The notes: generated from the sequence alone by a model not told the origin. DNA of 64,000 nucleotides from Cryptomeria japonica (GCF_030272615.1 NC_081414.1:49404501-49468500); one strand, 5' to 3'. Positions 51,512 through 62,672 are shown, counted from the stretch's first letter. Translations and numbers: made by a program.

Positions 51512-53570
51512 TCAACCTTGTAACTGGGTAGTTACAATTTGAAATAGATCTGCCAAAATCAAGTTTATACTCTCCATAAACTTTTTACTATCTCTTATTG
51601 TTGTCTCTGTCCTTTTAGCTGTACCGGTGAGATGCTGCAAATGCTCTGCCGGTGTTTTCTATCCCTGTATTAGTGCCTTAGATATTTCTTTCCGTAATGA
51701 TGCTAGATAGTCCAATCTTGGACTTAGTTTTAATCTCAGATGTTTTGCCTTATTCGCTATTATCTCCTTTTCTCTTTCTAATTTAAGTAATTCTTCCTCA
51801 AAATTTGTTATCTTTTGCTCAAAAACTAATAATGTATCAGGTGAGTTAACAAAATTATTAGCAAGTTTATTGATTTCATCCTGTACCTTGCTTATTTTCT
51901 TATCTGTATCTACAGTCAAAAAGTTTTCTTACAGGTGTCTTTGTATAAAGTTTTGTATTCTTTCAATAAGTTACACAGTTCTGGTAGAAGTATGTCAAAA
52001 TCTCTGGTACACTTCTTTATCTACTCATCAAATAATCTTTGTTTTTCAATTTCCAATTTATCCTTCAATGCCTCTTCCTTTATTTTCTCAATGTTCTATG
52101 TGATATATTTACATAAGGTATCAAGTTGTCTTAAAGAATATTTATTGTCTATATTACAGTTAGGAACAATTACCTTCAAAGTTAGTATGGTATCATCTAT
52201 TGCCTTATAAGCTTGTGAGTTGCAATCTGTTATCCTTTTAATTGAATCTAATAGTACTTTAGTCACATTAGTTGATTTGTAGCCTGATGATGAGGAACCT
52301 ACATTCAAAGTACCACTCGTGGAAGTAACCAAGCTTGTATTGACCTCTAGTAGGTCTGTTTGTGTCTGCATTTGCTTAAGCAATGGTTTTTCTACTTCTC
52401 CAGTTGCCAGTTGCACTGTTTCCTCATGAACCTGTTCCTGTTGTTGTTCTTGTTCTGGAGCCTTTTGCTCTGTTTGTTGCATTGTCTCAGTATGAGTCTG
52501 AGTTTCTACCTGTTGCTCTTTGACATCTGTCAGTTTCTCCTGTGTTTTTTTCAGTTTGCTCATCTACTGGAGGCTCACTAGCCATGTCAGTCTTATCAGT
52601 TGTATCTTTGTCTACCACAATGTTGATCTTTTGAGTATCAACATCCATTGTATATAAGACTTTAGGATTAGGATTAACATCCTCTACATCCATAATTTCA
52701 ACTGTCGGTTTATCTTTTGTAGTTGTGGTTGTTATCGGTGGAGTAATCAAAGGAGGTGTGGGTAAGTTGTCTTTAACCTTGATACTAGGTGGTCCACCAA
52801 CTTTACCTTTACCCTTGTCTCTTTCCTTCTGATAAACCTTTATAAGTTTGTGGCTCATGTATTCTTCTTGTTTTTATTTTTCCACTAGGAAAATGTCCCA
52901 TGCATTTTCTGTCTCCTCAATCACCTCATTAACTCTTCCAACCATTAAAGCAATGTGCCTGTGTGCAGTAGAAAATACTGACCGGTTGGCTTCAGCAATT
53001 AAGTCATCAATTTCTTTGGGTGAATTCATTGGGTATACAGCAAATAGCTTATCTATCTTTATTTTCTTGTCAAGTTATATTATTGCTTGTCTCCTTGCTT
53101 CCAATCTCTTAAATAGTTCATCTGGTACATCATCTACTACTTCCATCAAAAATTTCTTATACATATCCATATGTAATATAACACTATTTTCTACTTGTTC
53201 TTTTTCATCAGCTGTCAGAGTATCATATAATTTCTCTATATTCTTCAAGTTCCCTTCCTCTGTAATTTCATTCAATAGTATGTCAAGAGGAGCCAAGTCC
53301 TTATTTGTCCTCTTCTTCTTCTTGGGTGTCAGTTTCTTCTTCTTTAGTGTAGCCTTTCTTACCAGAGATCTCACTGCTTGTTGTTTTTATCTTGTCCTCC
53401 TAGGTGAGGGTGTTGTTTTCGGTGAGGGATCTCTTTTCCTTAGAAATCTCTTGAAAGTTGCAGGCATGTCATTCTCTGAAGATGTGCCTATCGGTGATAG
53501 GTGAGTTTCAGGTTGTGGAGCTGCTAACTCATCCTCTGTTATACCAGTTTGTTTCATTACTTTTTCCATC
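51512..53570 (-). pseudogene. Copia-D ORF: coiled-coil protein of unknown function
   Basis: Minus strand from ATG 53568-53570 (MEKVMKQTGITEDEL) to TGA 51512-51514, about 680 codons. Order: Pro/Ser-rich start; basic stretch KKKKLTPKKKKRTNK (about 53310-53355), possibly a nuclear signal; helical block with KNIEKLYDTLTADEKEQVEN and IDDLIAEANRSVFSTAHRH; Pro/Thr linker; Gln/Glu-rich EQEQQQEQVHEE; then coiled coils (KKISKVQDEINKLANN, EEELLKLEREKEIIANKAK). No zinc knuckle, protease or polymerase motif. Breaks: TAA at 53387, 53075 and 52874, a one-base shift in an A7 run (52545-52551), stops near 52093, another shift near 51920 and TAG at 51659. Two of the TAA codons follow Q-like contexts. I do not recognise it. 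Confidence 0.75.
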
Positions 53571-53628
53571 TTTACCGATGTTAAGATCTTCCTCAAGCTA
53601 TTAGGCTTCTGAAAATAGAGGACTAGGC

Positions 53629-53640
53629 TCTGATACCAAT
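53629..53640 (-). promoter_or_regulatory. Copia-D primer-binding site
   Basis: Minus-strand ATTGGTATCAGAGCCTAGTCCTC follows the 5' LTR; the first part is the exact initiator tRNA-Met complement, and even the next bases agree with Copia-B. Confidence 0.93.
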
Positions 53641-54448
53641 TGTTAGGAAACTCACAGATATTGAGAGGGGGGGTGAATCAATATCTAACTGGTAATTAGA
53701 ATTTCTCAACTTAAAACATGCAGAACATATTGTAACAGTGTACCAGTATGCAAGAAATAATGCAGTAAACAGAAATGAAAGAAACCACATGAAAATCACA
53801 CCATAACACAATGATTTAACGAGGAAACCAGTGTGGGAAAAACCTCAGTGGGATTTGTGACCCACATTATTCACTTACTGGCCAATAAGAGAATATTACT
53901 TACAATAGGGACCTGCACATGCAGGAAGGCCAACTGCCTAGAGCTCACTGCTCAAATGGGAAGTCTCACTGACTTACAATGTGGATTATACAAATCCAAT
54001 AACTTGTACTATTTTACAATAGCATCTTCAATGCCAGATTCAATACCGGATCCTGCTCTGTTCTTTACATATACCCCTTAACCTATATTTTGCATAATAG
54101 GTCTGCTTAATCTTTTCTCCTTACTTTTTCGCTTACATCACTTCCTTACTATCAAAATGTCTACAATGATCTCTTTTATATATAAGAGTCATTTTACAAT
54201 GATATTAAGTCGGCTTACAAAGTTTTTTAAATAATAAACAAAATATGATATATCAAAAATCTTGTCGACCTCTGTGCTAGTACACTTCCTTTCTCTGTGC
54301 CGGTGCCAGTGTTCTGAGTACCGATGTAGAGTGTGTTCTGTTGATGTCGGTGTAATGTCTTACCGGTGCCATAGGATTGTAAGGTTGCCATCAATGATAA
54401 AACCTTCAATCACATACAATGTCTCATTGGAGTGTGCATATGCCAACA
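53641..54448 (-). repeat. Copia-D 5' LTR (element orientation)
   Basis: 808 bp, starting TGTTAGGAAAC in plus view. Holds a perfect 9-bp hairpin, AGATATTGA (53656-53664) with TCAATATCT (53678-53686), about 15 nt from the LTR end. A TATA-like CTTATATATAAAAG on the minus strand (54173-54188) would be the promoter core. Confidence 0.94.
54171..54188 (-). promoter_or_regulatory. Probable TATA box of Copia-D
   Basis: CTCTTATATATAAAAGAG on the minus strand, itself a near-palindrome, is conserved in both LTRs and is the only strong TATA-like word in the LTR. Confidence 0.5.
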
Positions 54449-55198
54449 AGATCAACAGGTATTATAATGATATCGTAATAGCACTCAATGCCATTGTAGA
54501 TCCGCTTTCGTTCCTTCCTTTTGCACACACACTATGCAGGTATCAATCCTCTCAACTGGTCTGGCAAGAATCACGTATCTCTGCACATAGATACACACAC
54601 AATATTTGCCAACAACCTCAACATGAAACACCACATCGACCTTATAGGAAACAGATAGGTTTGTAGCATAAACCCTAAACCCTAAACACTTAGGTTGCAA
54701 AATTTAGTCAGTTCAATCCTGACCATTGAACACTTTGCATTTGAATACAACGATCTTGAACAGATCTCAAAGCATTCTCCATAATTTGTTCTTTTCCGCT
54801 TCTCGAAGGTGATAACCTATTACACATTCTCCACCATTTGCAAAGACTTCACACATTCCCGAGGTAGATAGGATCAATCTCCTTCATGCAATATCCTTCA
54901 CGTGCATGAGGTAGACATGGCAACACGATCTGATCTCCATTACAATGCTAACTCATCACATAATGCCATCGGTTGAAACACACAGGCTTGAAACACTTCA
55001 ATCATAAACCTTGAAGCTGAGACTACCAACTGGTAGTTATGCCATATGAACCCTAGATACAAAATATTCCATATACCGGTTCTTGTTCTGACATACCAGT
55101 TTAGGTTTACAACATCATACTGGTTCACATGGACAAGCATACCGCTTCACTTTTTCATATATGTCGGTTCACAACATCATATCGGTTCTCTTTGTTAG

Positions 55199-56793
55199 TG
55201 GTGCAGGAGCACCCTTCCAAGCTCTTCCTCCTTCTTTGTTTTCTTTGTGTTATGCTTCTTTTGAAGCCATTGTATATAAAATAAAGAGCCATGTTCTCAT
55301 TGGTCCTAGTTAGGGTCCTAGTTGAGATCATAGGGTCATGAGTCAAAATTGAGATTTTCTTGGAAATAGGGGGTATGTGTGCATTTGAGGTGTTTAGGGG
55401 TCCCTCATAGCATGGTGGATTCCTTAGGTTGGCCCAATGTGGGTCTAGGAGTCAAGAAAAGCAACATTGGGAAAGTTGCTCAAAAGTTGCAAAAGTTGCA
55501 TGACAACTTTTAAAAGTTGTCAAGCAACTTTTCCACCATGAGGCCAAAATTCTTAGTTTGGCATGGACAACCCTAATAAGGGTACATAGACCGAGGAGAG
55601 GGTAGTATAAGTATTTCCAACCCTAAGTTAATGGGTTGGATGACAAACATTGTACGGCCCAAGTAAGAAGAGCTTGATTGTGACTGTTTGTTGGTTACCA
55701 GTCAGTTTGAATGAAGCAACCGAGCAAGTTAATGGATTGATTTGCATATAAAACTATCTGGAGTGTCTTCTATGGTGTAAATACTTTCATTGTGAGCAAT
55801 TAGATTAGGTTTTTATTTGCCGGTTGTGTGTGTTTGTAAATAGTTTGTAAATTGCCTTCTCACTGTCCAGTTTTGGACTGGTTTGTGCAAATGGAATCAT
55901 AACTCCATTCCCCATTGTGGAATCACCATGAAACCATGGGGAATGAGAGTAGAGACCTTGTACCATATTTAAATGCAAGCAGGGCCCTTGAAAATGCAAG
56001 GAGGCCATACAAAGACCCACTCCTAGGCGAGACTGGACAATGCCCGACTAGGAAGGGTCAAGTTGCAGAGGTCTTGAAGAGCAAGGTTGGTCAGAGGAGA
56101 GTGTACCCTTTTGAGGAGGTGTAGAGGAGTGTGTGACACACCACTGGTGTGAAGGAGGAGCCTCCACCAATCCAAACAAGGTGGTTAAGACTCAAAACAT
56201 ACACTGTGACCCAGGCATACCATAAAACCCTCACAAAACCCTTAAAAACCCCAAAATTTGCCCAAGGCACTGTACGGCCACTTGGAGGCCCAAAACTAGA
56301 GAAATCCTTGAGCCCTTGCCAAATTAATGGTAGTCCATTTTGGGAGTTTGGGTAGTTTGTGCATCATTTGTGAGAGGGAGCCCTAAAGGACTGGGTAGGA
56401 GGCCTAATTGGTCCTAATCCTTGTAGCCCTATTTTGTAGGCAAAACACAAAATAGTGAAATCGGTAGGAGGGATGAAGGTTATAACTTCTTGGGGGCACA
56501 CAGATGGATGTAAAACATGGTTTAAGACCTTTCCTAACCTTTCTAAGACCTTGGAAGGTGAAGAACAATCCTAGCCCTTATTAGCCATAGTAAGGGGTTT
56601 TGAGTCTCATGAGTAGGTGAGACCTTAGGAGAAGCATTGCAACTCATTGGTGGGTGGAATTGGGAAAGGTCAAGGGATTCCTCAAGCAAAGGAAGTCCTA
56701 GAGACCCTAGGGTGTGTAGAGAACACTAGGTGATCCAAGGAAAGGATCCAAGAGCATAGACTAGGCTAGTCTATCCCTAACACCATCCCATCA
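55199..56793 (-). mobile_element. Solo LTR inside the Copia-A-type LTR
   Basis: 1595 bp with TG...CA ends (TGGTGCAGGAGC ... ATCCCATCA in plus view) and duplication GTTAG at 55194-55198 and 56794-56798. Copia-A LTR sequence continues across (TTCTCTT-x-GTTAG on the left, GTTAGTTGCTTAAC on the right). On the minus strand it starts TGATGGGATGGTG. No coding motif; short open frames on both strands are unremarkable. Confidence 0.85.
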
Positions 56794-56944
56794 GTTAGTT
56801 GCTTAACTTCAATAATCCTATTCACTCTTCATCATGTTACCGGTTCACTCTTCAACATATTACCGGTTCTCTTTTAGCATATTGACATCAATAACAACAC
56901 AATATCATCATGTCAACATATTCTGCACATATGCCAACATTTTC

Positions 56945-57377
56945 AACTATCTTATCCTTGCTTGAAGAGTATTCCCTCTCATGCTTGTATTTATGACATT
57001 ATTGCATGATGGATATCTTCTTGGTGTCAAAGGTAGGTATCCTTGTTCTATTTGCACACACATGTATGAGGTTGAGTGGAACTAATAGTTTCCTTACTCT
57101 CCTCCTTACATGGATCACCCAGACAGACTCTAGGGGCTAGTTTTCCATGTCCTTCTCTCCATGGATCACCTAGTTTTAGGGGCGATATGTCCATGGTTCC
57201 TTTTCTCTTCTCATGGATCACCAAAGTGTGTGTTCATGCTTTCTATCTCTTCTTCCTCATCTGTTGCATTTGTTTCCATTTAAATCTTTCATCTTGTGTT
57301 AGAGAGATCTCAAATCCTCACAATCTTTGTTGTGTTGGAATTGAGGTATAGTCCTCTTTCTTACCAAATGATTCTCT
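56945..57377 (+). other. 3' part of the Gypsy-like element (right piece)
   Basis: Continues 49811. Contains three copies of CATGGATCACC (near 57110, 57161 and 57212), but no ORF of note. Whether it is 3' untranslated sequence or LTR cannot be decided here. Confidence 0.4.
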
Positions 57378-57605
57378 TGTTGGCATTGCATAAATATTGC
57401 ATTCATGAAGTATAGTGTTGTAATTGATGTCAATAGTAACCGGTAATGGAGTTGTATTGCAACCGGTAGTGATGCAGTAATGCAACTGGTAGTAAAGCAG
57501 TGAAGGCAACCGGTATTGGTATTAATATTGAAGCAAAGTGATCAGTCGGTAACCCTAACCAGTTGACATGCAGAACCCTAACCGATGGAGCTTGGTGAAT
57601 CGGTT

Positions 57606-57925
57606 TGTTGACGGGAATAATCATTATGTTATGTTATTATATTATGTTTATGTTGTCGTCGGTAATAATGAGTTACGGCGGTCAGTTAGTTAGTCGACGG
57701 GTAGGTAGTTGGAGTTGCGACAGTTGTGTCGTACCCCTTCGGGTATTATATATGGTGTACCTTTTCGTCGAAGTAGGATCATGTTAGTCGTGTCAGATGT
57801 AATGTTATAAGCACTTATTGTACATGGACTGTGGAATTAATATAGAGGCTGGTTATTTAATATATTTCCATTATGTTTTGTGCATTTACGTTCTGCATTT
57901 AACCGTTTACCCGAGAGGGCAAACA
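57606..57925 (+). repeat. Gypsy-E 5' LTR
   Basis: 320 bp, TGTTGACGGG ... GGGCAAACA. TATA-like TATTATATATGG at 57745-57756 follows a GTACCCCTTCGGGTA hairpin (57730-57745). Confidence 0.95.
57745..57756 (+). promoter_or_regulatory. Possible TATA box of Gypsy-E
   Basis: TATTATATATGG in the LTR, identical in both copies. It is the only clear TATA-like word in this short LTR; a start site about 30 nt downstream would follow. Confidence 0.4.
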
Positions 57926-57927
57926 TT

Positions 57928-57942
57928 TGGTGTCGTTGCCTA
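57928..57942 (+). promoter_or_regulatory. Gypsy-E primer-binding site
   Basis: TGGTGTCGTTGCCTA, 2 nt after the LTR, resembles the TGGCGCCGTTGCCGGGG word of many plant Gypsy elements, which is usually assigned to tRNA-Asp. The assignment is from memory. Confidence 0.55.
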
Positions 57943-57984
57943 GATGAACTCGGGAACGGAAGACACAGATGGCGCACAGACACA

Positions 57985-58353
57985 ATGGGCCTACCCGTTG
58001 GTGAGGTAAACCCGAAGGCCGACGACACCCGAACAAAACTATATACAGGAGAAGACACGGCAACGCGAGAATTTTCAATTTTGCTCCAGGTAGCCATTCA
58101 GACATACGTTCGACGAGAAGCGGCGGAGGTAGAAATCCCACCAAGTGCCGTGTGGACAGCGCTAGAGGTTAGCCCGGCAGTAAACCGGTTGATGAACCAC
58201 CTCCCCCAGTTTCTTGCACAGACATTGCTGGCACAACAAGCCCGCCTGGAGGAGATTGCCCAGGAAGAGAGACGACAACAAATCCTGCAACGCTACGAAG
58301 AGAACAGCCGACGGGAAACGGAACGAGATGGCGCCAGGCCAGGAGGAAATTGA
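57985..58353 (+). CDS. Small ORF upstream of gag in Gypsy-E
   Basis: 122 codons from ATG 57985 (MGLPVGEVNPKADDTR) to TGA 58351. It is open and in a different frame from gag. The product is hydrophilic with a C-terminal Gln/Glu/Arg-rich helix (QARLEEIAQEERRQQILQRY) that may form a coiled coil. Upstream in-frame codons reach into the LTR, so an earlier start (57880) is possible. It could be the first part of Gag separated by a frameshift, as Gag-like elements often start with such a helix, or a separate leader protein. I cannot tell. Confidence 0.5.
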   Translation: MGLPVGEVNPKADDTRTKLYTGEDTATREFSILLQVAIQTYVRREAAEVEIPPSAVWTALEVSPAVNRLMNHLPQFLAQTLLAQQARLEEIAQEERRQQILQRYEENSRRETERDGARPGGN

Positions 58354-58471
58354 ACCTTGTAATAATCCCGACACACTGCTGATATAAATTGTGGCCAAAA
58401 GGCAAAATAAAAATAAAAATAATAAAAGTTATTTTGTGTACATGGCGTGTGTTTGCTGTGTATGGAAGTGA

Positions 58472-61400
58472 CTTGTGCCCAATAGACTAAATAAGGACAA
58501 AAATAAAAAGATACAGAGTGACGAATGGGAAGTGGCACAAACCGCGTTGAATCTCAGACAGCAGATAGAATGAAGGCGTAGGCTAAGGCAGCTTGCCGAG
58601 GGACGACCGGCCGAGGGGTTGCCCGAAGGGAACCCAAGAAGTGTCACGGAGGTTGCGGAGGTAGAGATAGACAGAGAGAACTACACTGTCTACACTGTTG
58701 TAGGGCTGCCAGAAGGAGTCACGGAGGGTGCCGAAGGAGAACTCTACAATTTGCCAAAATACCACCGTAGGGTAGGGAGCCGCGAAGAGTTGGTGGAACA
58801 AACAAGGCGAAGTCTAAACCTGATCGACGCCACCAGAGACTTGCTAAAGAATTTGTCCATTTCAGAGGACAACCGGAGGGAGACAACCAACCGGAGGGAG
58901 ACACCGAAAGGTGACGGTACGACCGAAGGTGCCGAGGGAGCACAAGGGTACCGTACGGGAGGCAATTTGGTTGGTTCGGTGTCAGCAACTTTTTCCAAAG
59001 GACCCACGAGTGGAGGTTCAGTTGCAGGAGGTGGAGGATCACCAGGTATAAGCACACAAGGAATTAGAGGAGCGAGACCCAGCGATGGGATGGCGAGTAA
59101 ACAAAAATTGCCAAAGTTCACAGGGGAGGGCAAGGAAGACCCCTTACGGCACTGTCGTACATGTGAAACCATTTGGTCCGCCAACGGAGTAACAGACCAG
59201 GATGACTGGGTACAGCAGTTCCTAGCCACGTTACATGGAGTCGCCATAGATTGGTACTCCGATGTAGATAAGCAAAAAGTGGCCACATGGGCTACTCTAC
59301 AGAAGGAATTCACGGGAGAGTTTCGGTTGCTCCGTGATGACAATGAAATCGTAACAGAGATATACAGTACCAAACAAGGTACTAAGGAGACAGTACGGGC
59401 ATACAGTCGGAGGCTGAAAGAACTCTTGGGTAAAATGGAAAGCCAACCCACAGATGGATTGAAGAAATGATGGTTCGTTGAAGGGTTGAAATCCTCCCTA
59501 CGGAGGAAGATGAAAATTGTACCCCCGACGTCATATGATGACGCTTATAATAGGGCAATGGACCTAGAGAGCGAACACAAAACATCAAAGAAGAAGAAAA
59601 GTAATAAATTCTCATCTGAGGATGATGACTCTTCACGGGAAAGCAGCAGCGATGACGAGGCTGGCAAACGGGTGCAAGCGCTCCAGAAAGACATGGAGCG
59701 AATGAGAAAGGAATTCAAAATAATGAGAAGCACTGGTCGGAACAAAGGGGACATATGGTGCACTGAGTGCAAAGAGGAAGGGCACACAAAGGGTACTTGC
59801 CAAAAGAAGGCATTCTACGAAATTTGCCAAGTGATGGGACACTCCACCAAGGAGTGCCCATACAACATGAAAACCCGAGGTACGCAAATGAACCAGGTGT
59901 TGTTCACGGAGCAGGCCACAACATCCGCACCAGTGGGTACCGGCCAACATACTAACACAACAGCATCATCTGGAGGATACCGGGACAACAGACGCGGTGG
60001 CGGAAGGAATAGAAACAATAACAATAACGGAAGCCATATCCAGTATGACGCCAAGGGCCGGCCAATTATCCAATGTAGGGCTTGTAATCAGTGGGGGCAC
60101 TTCGCCCGTGATTGCACGAAGGAAGCCACCCCTCAGCACCTCTGTCGTTGGTGTGGGCCAGGCGACCATGAGGACGCAAATTGCCCGCAGGCAGGGGTTA
60201 ATCTCCTCAACATTGAGAAGGCTGAGAAGACTGGTGAGAAAGAAGTACTGGCGATCACCCGCGCCCAGATGAAAAAAGCCACTTATCCCGACCCCCGTAC
60301 GGAGAAGGAGAGATTACGGGAGGCAAAGGCCAATATTGAACGTGAGATGACGATCGAACGACGGGACAACGAGGTGGCGAGTACATCATTTCGTATGGAA
60401 GCAGAAAATAACATCATTGGGCAAATCTTGCAGATGGAGGTGCCGATAAAGGTAAAAGACCTTCTAGACTCTATGCCACAATTGAGGACTGCCATCCTCA
60501 CCAATGTGCAAAGCACCGCAGCGTCGAGTGCACCACAGGTATGGGTTCCCGCCACCACATTGTCGAGTGCACCACAAGTAGGGGTTCCCGCCACCGCTTC
60601 GAAGAGTACACAACAGGTGGAGGTTTCTGTCAGCCCTTCGACTGACCCGATGTTACTAGCCTTGAACAATGGTAGACACCCAGCTGTGGTAGAAATGGGT
60701 ATCCGTGGGACCATTCTGAAGGACACCGTTGTGGACGGAGGATCTGGGGTGAATGTACTACCAGAAGAAACATGGAAGCGGCTGGGGAAGCCCACCCTGT
60801 GGCCACCCACATTCAACCTGGTGGGAGCAGACCAACACGGCATTAAGCCACTTGGCCTGTTGATGGCCCAGCAAGTGACAATTGGTACGCAACCATTCTT
60901 GTTAGATTTTGTGGTTATTCCCTCAAAGAAGAAAGGCTATGACGCCATCCTGGGGAGAGCGTGATTGATCAACGCGAGGGTAAACCACAATTGGAAGAAA
61001 AATACACTTTCCATGGAGAAGGGAGGGCGGAAATATACCATTGACCTACACACCCAAGATGTCGATGAAGAGCTCGCCTCTTCAGACTCGGACTCAGAGG
61101 ACTCTAATAAAGGGGAAGGGGGTCCTGATGAAAGCAAGGGCAAGAACGCGATGGAGGCAAACAGTGAAGGGGTGCTCGAATTGGAGGGATGTTCTGAAGA
61201 TGAGGTATGCTCACTTAACGGGCTCTTCCACTGGCAAATGGCGGATTACAAAATGTTCCAAAGCTATAGGCTCGAAGTAGAGAAACCAGAGCAACCAACA
61301 GAGGTGTACCTGCCGGAATACAGAGAATATTGGAAGGGAGACGCCCCAAACCCTGGCGACGTAAATAATCCGAAGAGTGTCGGCAATGATTGGAACCCTG

Positions 61401-61753
61401 TGTGGAAGGCCGCAGCCTTCAAAATCTTTATTATCCTTCTTCTTCTTATGTACGGGAAGGAGGTCGTGGTCCCTATAGAATTGGTGGTTCCAGGTCTTCG
61501 GATGGCCATGGAAAATAAACTTGCCACCAATAGGTTCAAATTGAAACCCTACCATGCGAAGTACGCAAGGGACCCGAGAGGCCAGACAGACACCCGAGAG
61601 CCCGCAGGGGGACCCGAGAGGATGGAGGGGGACTTGAGAGGCCAGGCAAGCGACTTGAGAGGCACAGGACAAAAGGAGACTTTTGGGCGAGGAAAACCGA
61701 TAAGGATGAAGGGCGATCCCAGAGACAGGGGACCCGATCCGAAGACTCTCTAG
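58472..61753 (+). pseudogene. Gypsy-E gag-protease fused to integrase tail fragments
   Basis: One frame for over 1000 codons, broken only by TGA at 58571, 59468 and 60962; the contexts (IE-x-RRR, KK-x-WFVEGL, ILGRA-x-LINA) suggest Arg, Arg and Trp, each one transition away. Retrotrans_gag: WVQQFLATLHGVAIDWYSDV, LQKEFTGEF, VRAYSRRLKELL. Zinc knuckles: CTECKEEGHTKGTC, ICQVMGHSTKEC (first Cys lost), CRACNQWGHFARDC, CRWCGPGDHEDANC. Protease: VVDGGSGVNVLPEETWKRLG near 60729 and AILGRA. After an acidic linker the frame jumps to MYGKEVVVPIE (61448) and FKLKPYHAKY (61540), pieces of an integrase C terminus. The translation start is unclear because no ATG is near the frame's beginning. Confidence 0.9.
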
Positions 61754-61789
61754 ACAATTTCAAAAAAAAAATAAAAAATCGCACGGTCG

Positions 61790-62040
61790 TACGACAGCGA
61801 CCGTACGGTCAAAAAAAGAAAAAAAAAGAAAAAAGAAAAAGGGAAAATGGCCACCGTACGGTGGGACCAAGGTGACACCACTCTGCGGTGAAACCACCAA
61901 GGTGACACCACCGTGCGGTGGACGGGGACACCACCGTGTGGTGACACCACCGTGCGGTGGCACCACCGACGGTGACACCACCGTGCGGTGGAACCACCGA
62001 TGGTGACACCACCATGCGGTGGGAGCCACCGAAGGTTGTT
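61790..62040. repeat. Palindromic GC-rich minisatellite in Gypsy-E
   Basis: Degenerate copies of GGTGACACCACCGTGCGGTGG with spacers of about 8-10 bp. The core CCACCG-TG-CGGTGG is an inverted repeat and occurs repeatedly between 61878 and 62020; a perfect 14-bp palindrome CCACCGTACGGTGG lies at 61851-61864. An A-rich run precedes it (61811-61845). Confidence 0.88.
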
Positions 62041-62215
62041 GCCGAGACATGAACCCACCACCGCGCACCGCACGGCCCGATCAACACGCACAGCAAGGGT
62101 TACGCACACCAACGCACAGTAGCCGCAAAAGGAAAAAGAAAAAAAAGAGACCAAGTCCGCACAATCCACACAGCCACGTAAGGGCAAAACTACCGCCACA
62201 GGTAGACCAAGTAGC

Positions 62216-62328
62216 CGCACGATTGGAGGTGCCAGTGTTGTTGTTTGACCAGAGGTGTGTTCGTATGATAAGAAGGGTGTCGACCGCACAGGAAGGTGGT
62301 CGCACGATTGGAGGTGCCAGTGCTGTTG
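62216..62328 (+). repeat. Direct repeat of 28 bp, spaced 85 bp
   Basis: CGCACGATTGGAGGTGCCAG plus 8 more bases at 62216-62243 recurs at 62301-62328 with one change (GTTG to CTGT region). Confidence 0.9.
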
Positions 62329-62571
62329 TTGACCGTACAGGGAGGTTGTATGGTCAGGTGCCATTGGGGACATTACAGTGCCAAAAAAAAAAAAAAAAAA
62401 ACGACGACGGCCAGATTTAAAATGATTTGCTGAAGTCTGGAGCCTAGACACTGAAAATATTGGAGTGTAGAAGAAGGGTTTTGACATCATAAAATATCAC
62501 ATAAATGATGCGCACCATGGACTTTCGTGGGGTTCTGAAGGTTGTAAATTAGTGTTGGTGGCGGGGGTCCT

Positions 62572-62672
62572 GCTGGGGCGCTGCCCCAGGACCCCGCGAG
62601 GGGCGCTGCCCCTCGACCTCGCTGGGGCGCTGCCCTCGACCCCACGAGGGGCGCTGCCTCTAGACCCCCAGT
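62572..62672 (+). repeat. Tandem GGGGCGCTGCCC repeats
   Basis: Four copies of GGGGCGCTGCCC about 24-25 bp apart (62575, 62600, 62624, 62648), separated by CCTCGACC- or AGGACCCC-type spacers. Each core is a near-palindrome. Similar words are frequent in 3' regions of plant Gypsy elements, by recollection. Confidence 0.88.

Larger units (their letters stand above)
50504..54448 (-). mobile_element. Copia-D: pol-less LTR element with its own ORF
   Basis: Two 808-bp LTRs (50504-51311 and 53641-54448), duplication AGATC at 50499-50503 and 54449-54453, a perfect initiator tRNA-Met primer-binding site and the polypurine tract seen in Copia-A and -B. The 2.3-kb interior has no gag, protease, integrase or reverse transcriptase motif; it holds one long decayed ORF on the minus strand. 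The LTR shares long blocks with Copia-B (GCCTAGAGCTCA with TGCTCAAA, AATAGCATCTTCA, GGCATATG-type ends), so it was probably mobilised by Copia-B-like proteins. The left LTR start TG has become TA. Confidence 0.93.
49817..56939 (-). mobile_element. Solo LTR of Copia-A type, carrying two later insertions
   Basis: The minus strand matches the Copia-A LTR: it starts TGTTGGCATATGTGCAG at 56939 and reaches the end near 49817, where the expected TGATGAATAATG (plus view) reads CGATAACTCAATG, so the terminal CA is mutated. Duplication TTTTC at 49812-49816 and 56940-56944 supports this edge. LTR sequence occupies 49817-50503, 54454-55198 and 56799-56939. Both insertions lie wholly inside it. No Copia-A internal sequence is present. 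Confidence 0.88.

Noticed and set aside
59468-60964. In-frame TGAs in Gypsy-E as programmed readthrough or recoding sites
   Set aside because: Three TGAs, none at a domain junction where readthrough is known, each one transition from an expected Arg or Trp codon; decay is simpler.
61851-62040. Regularly spaced repeats as a CRISPR-like array
   Set aside because: Plant retrotransposon context, spacers short and similar to each other, no cas genes; an ordinary minisatellite.
61750-62490. Minus-strand open frame of 246 codons in Gypsy-E
   Set aside because: Low-complexity reading of A-rich runs and the GC minisatellite (Phe runs, repeated VVSP units); no start context or domain.
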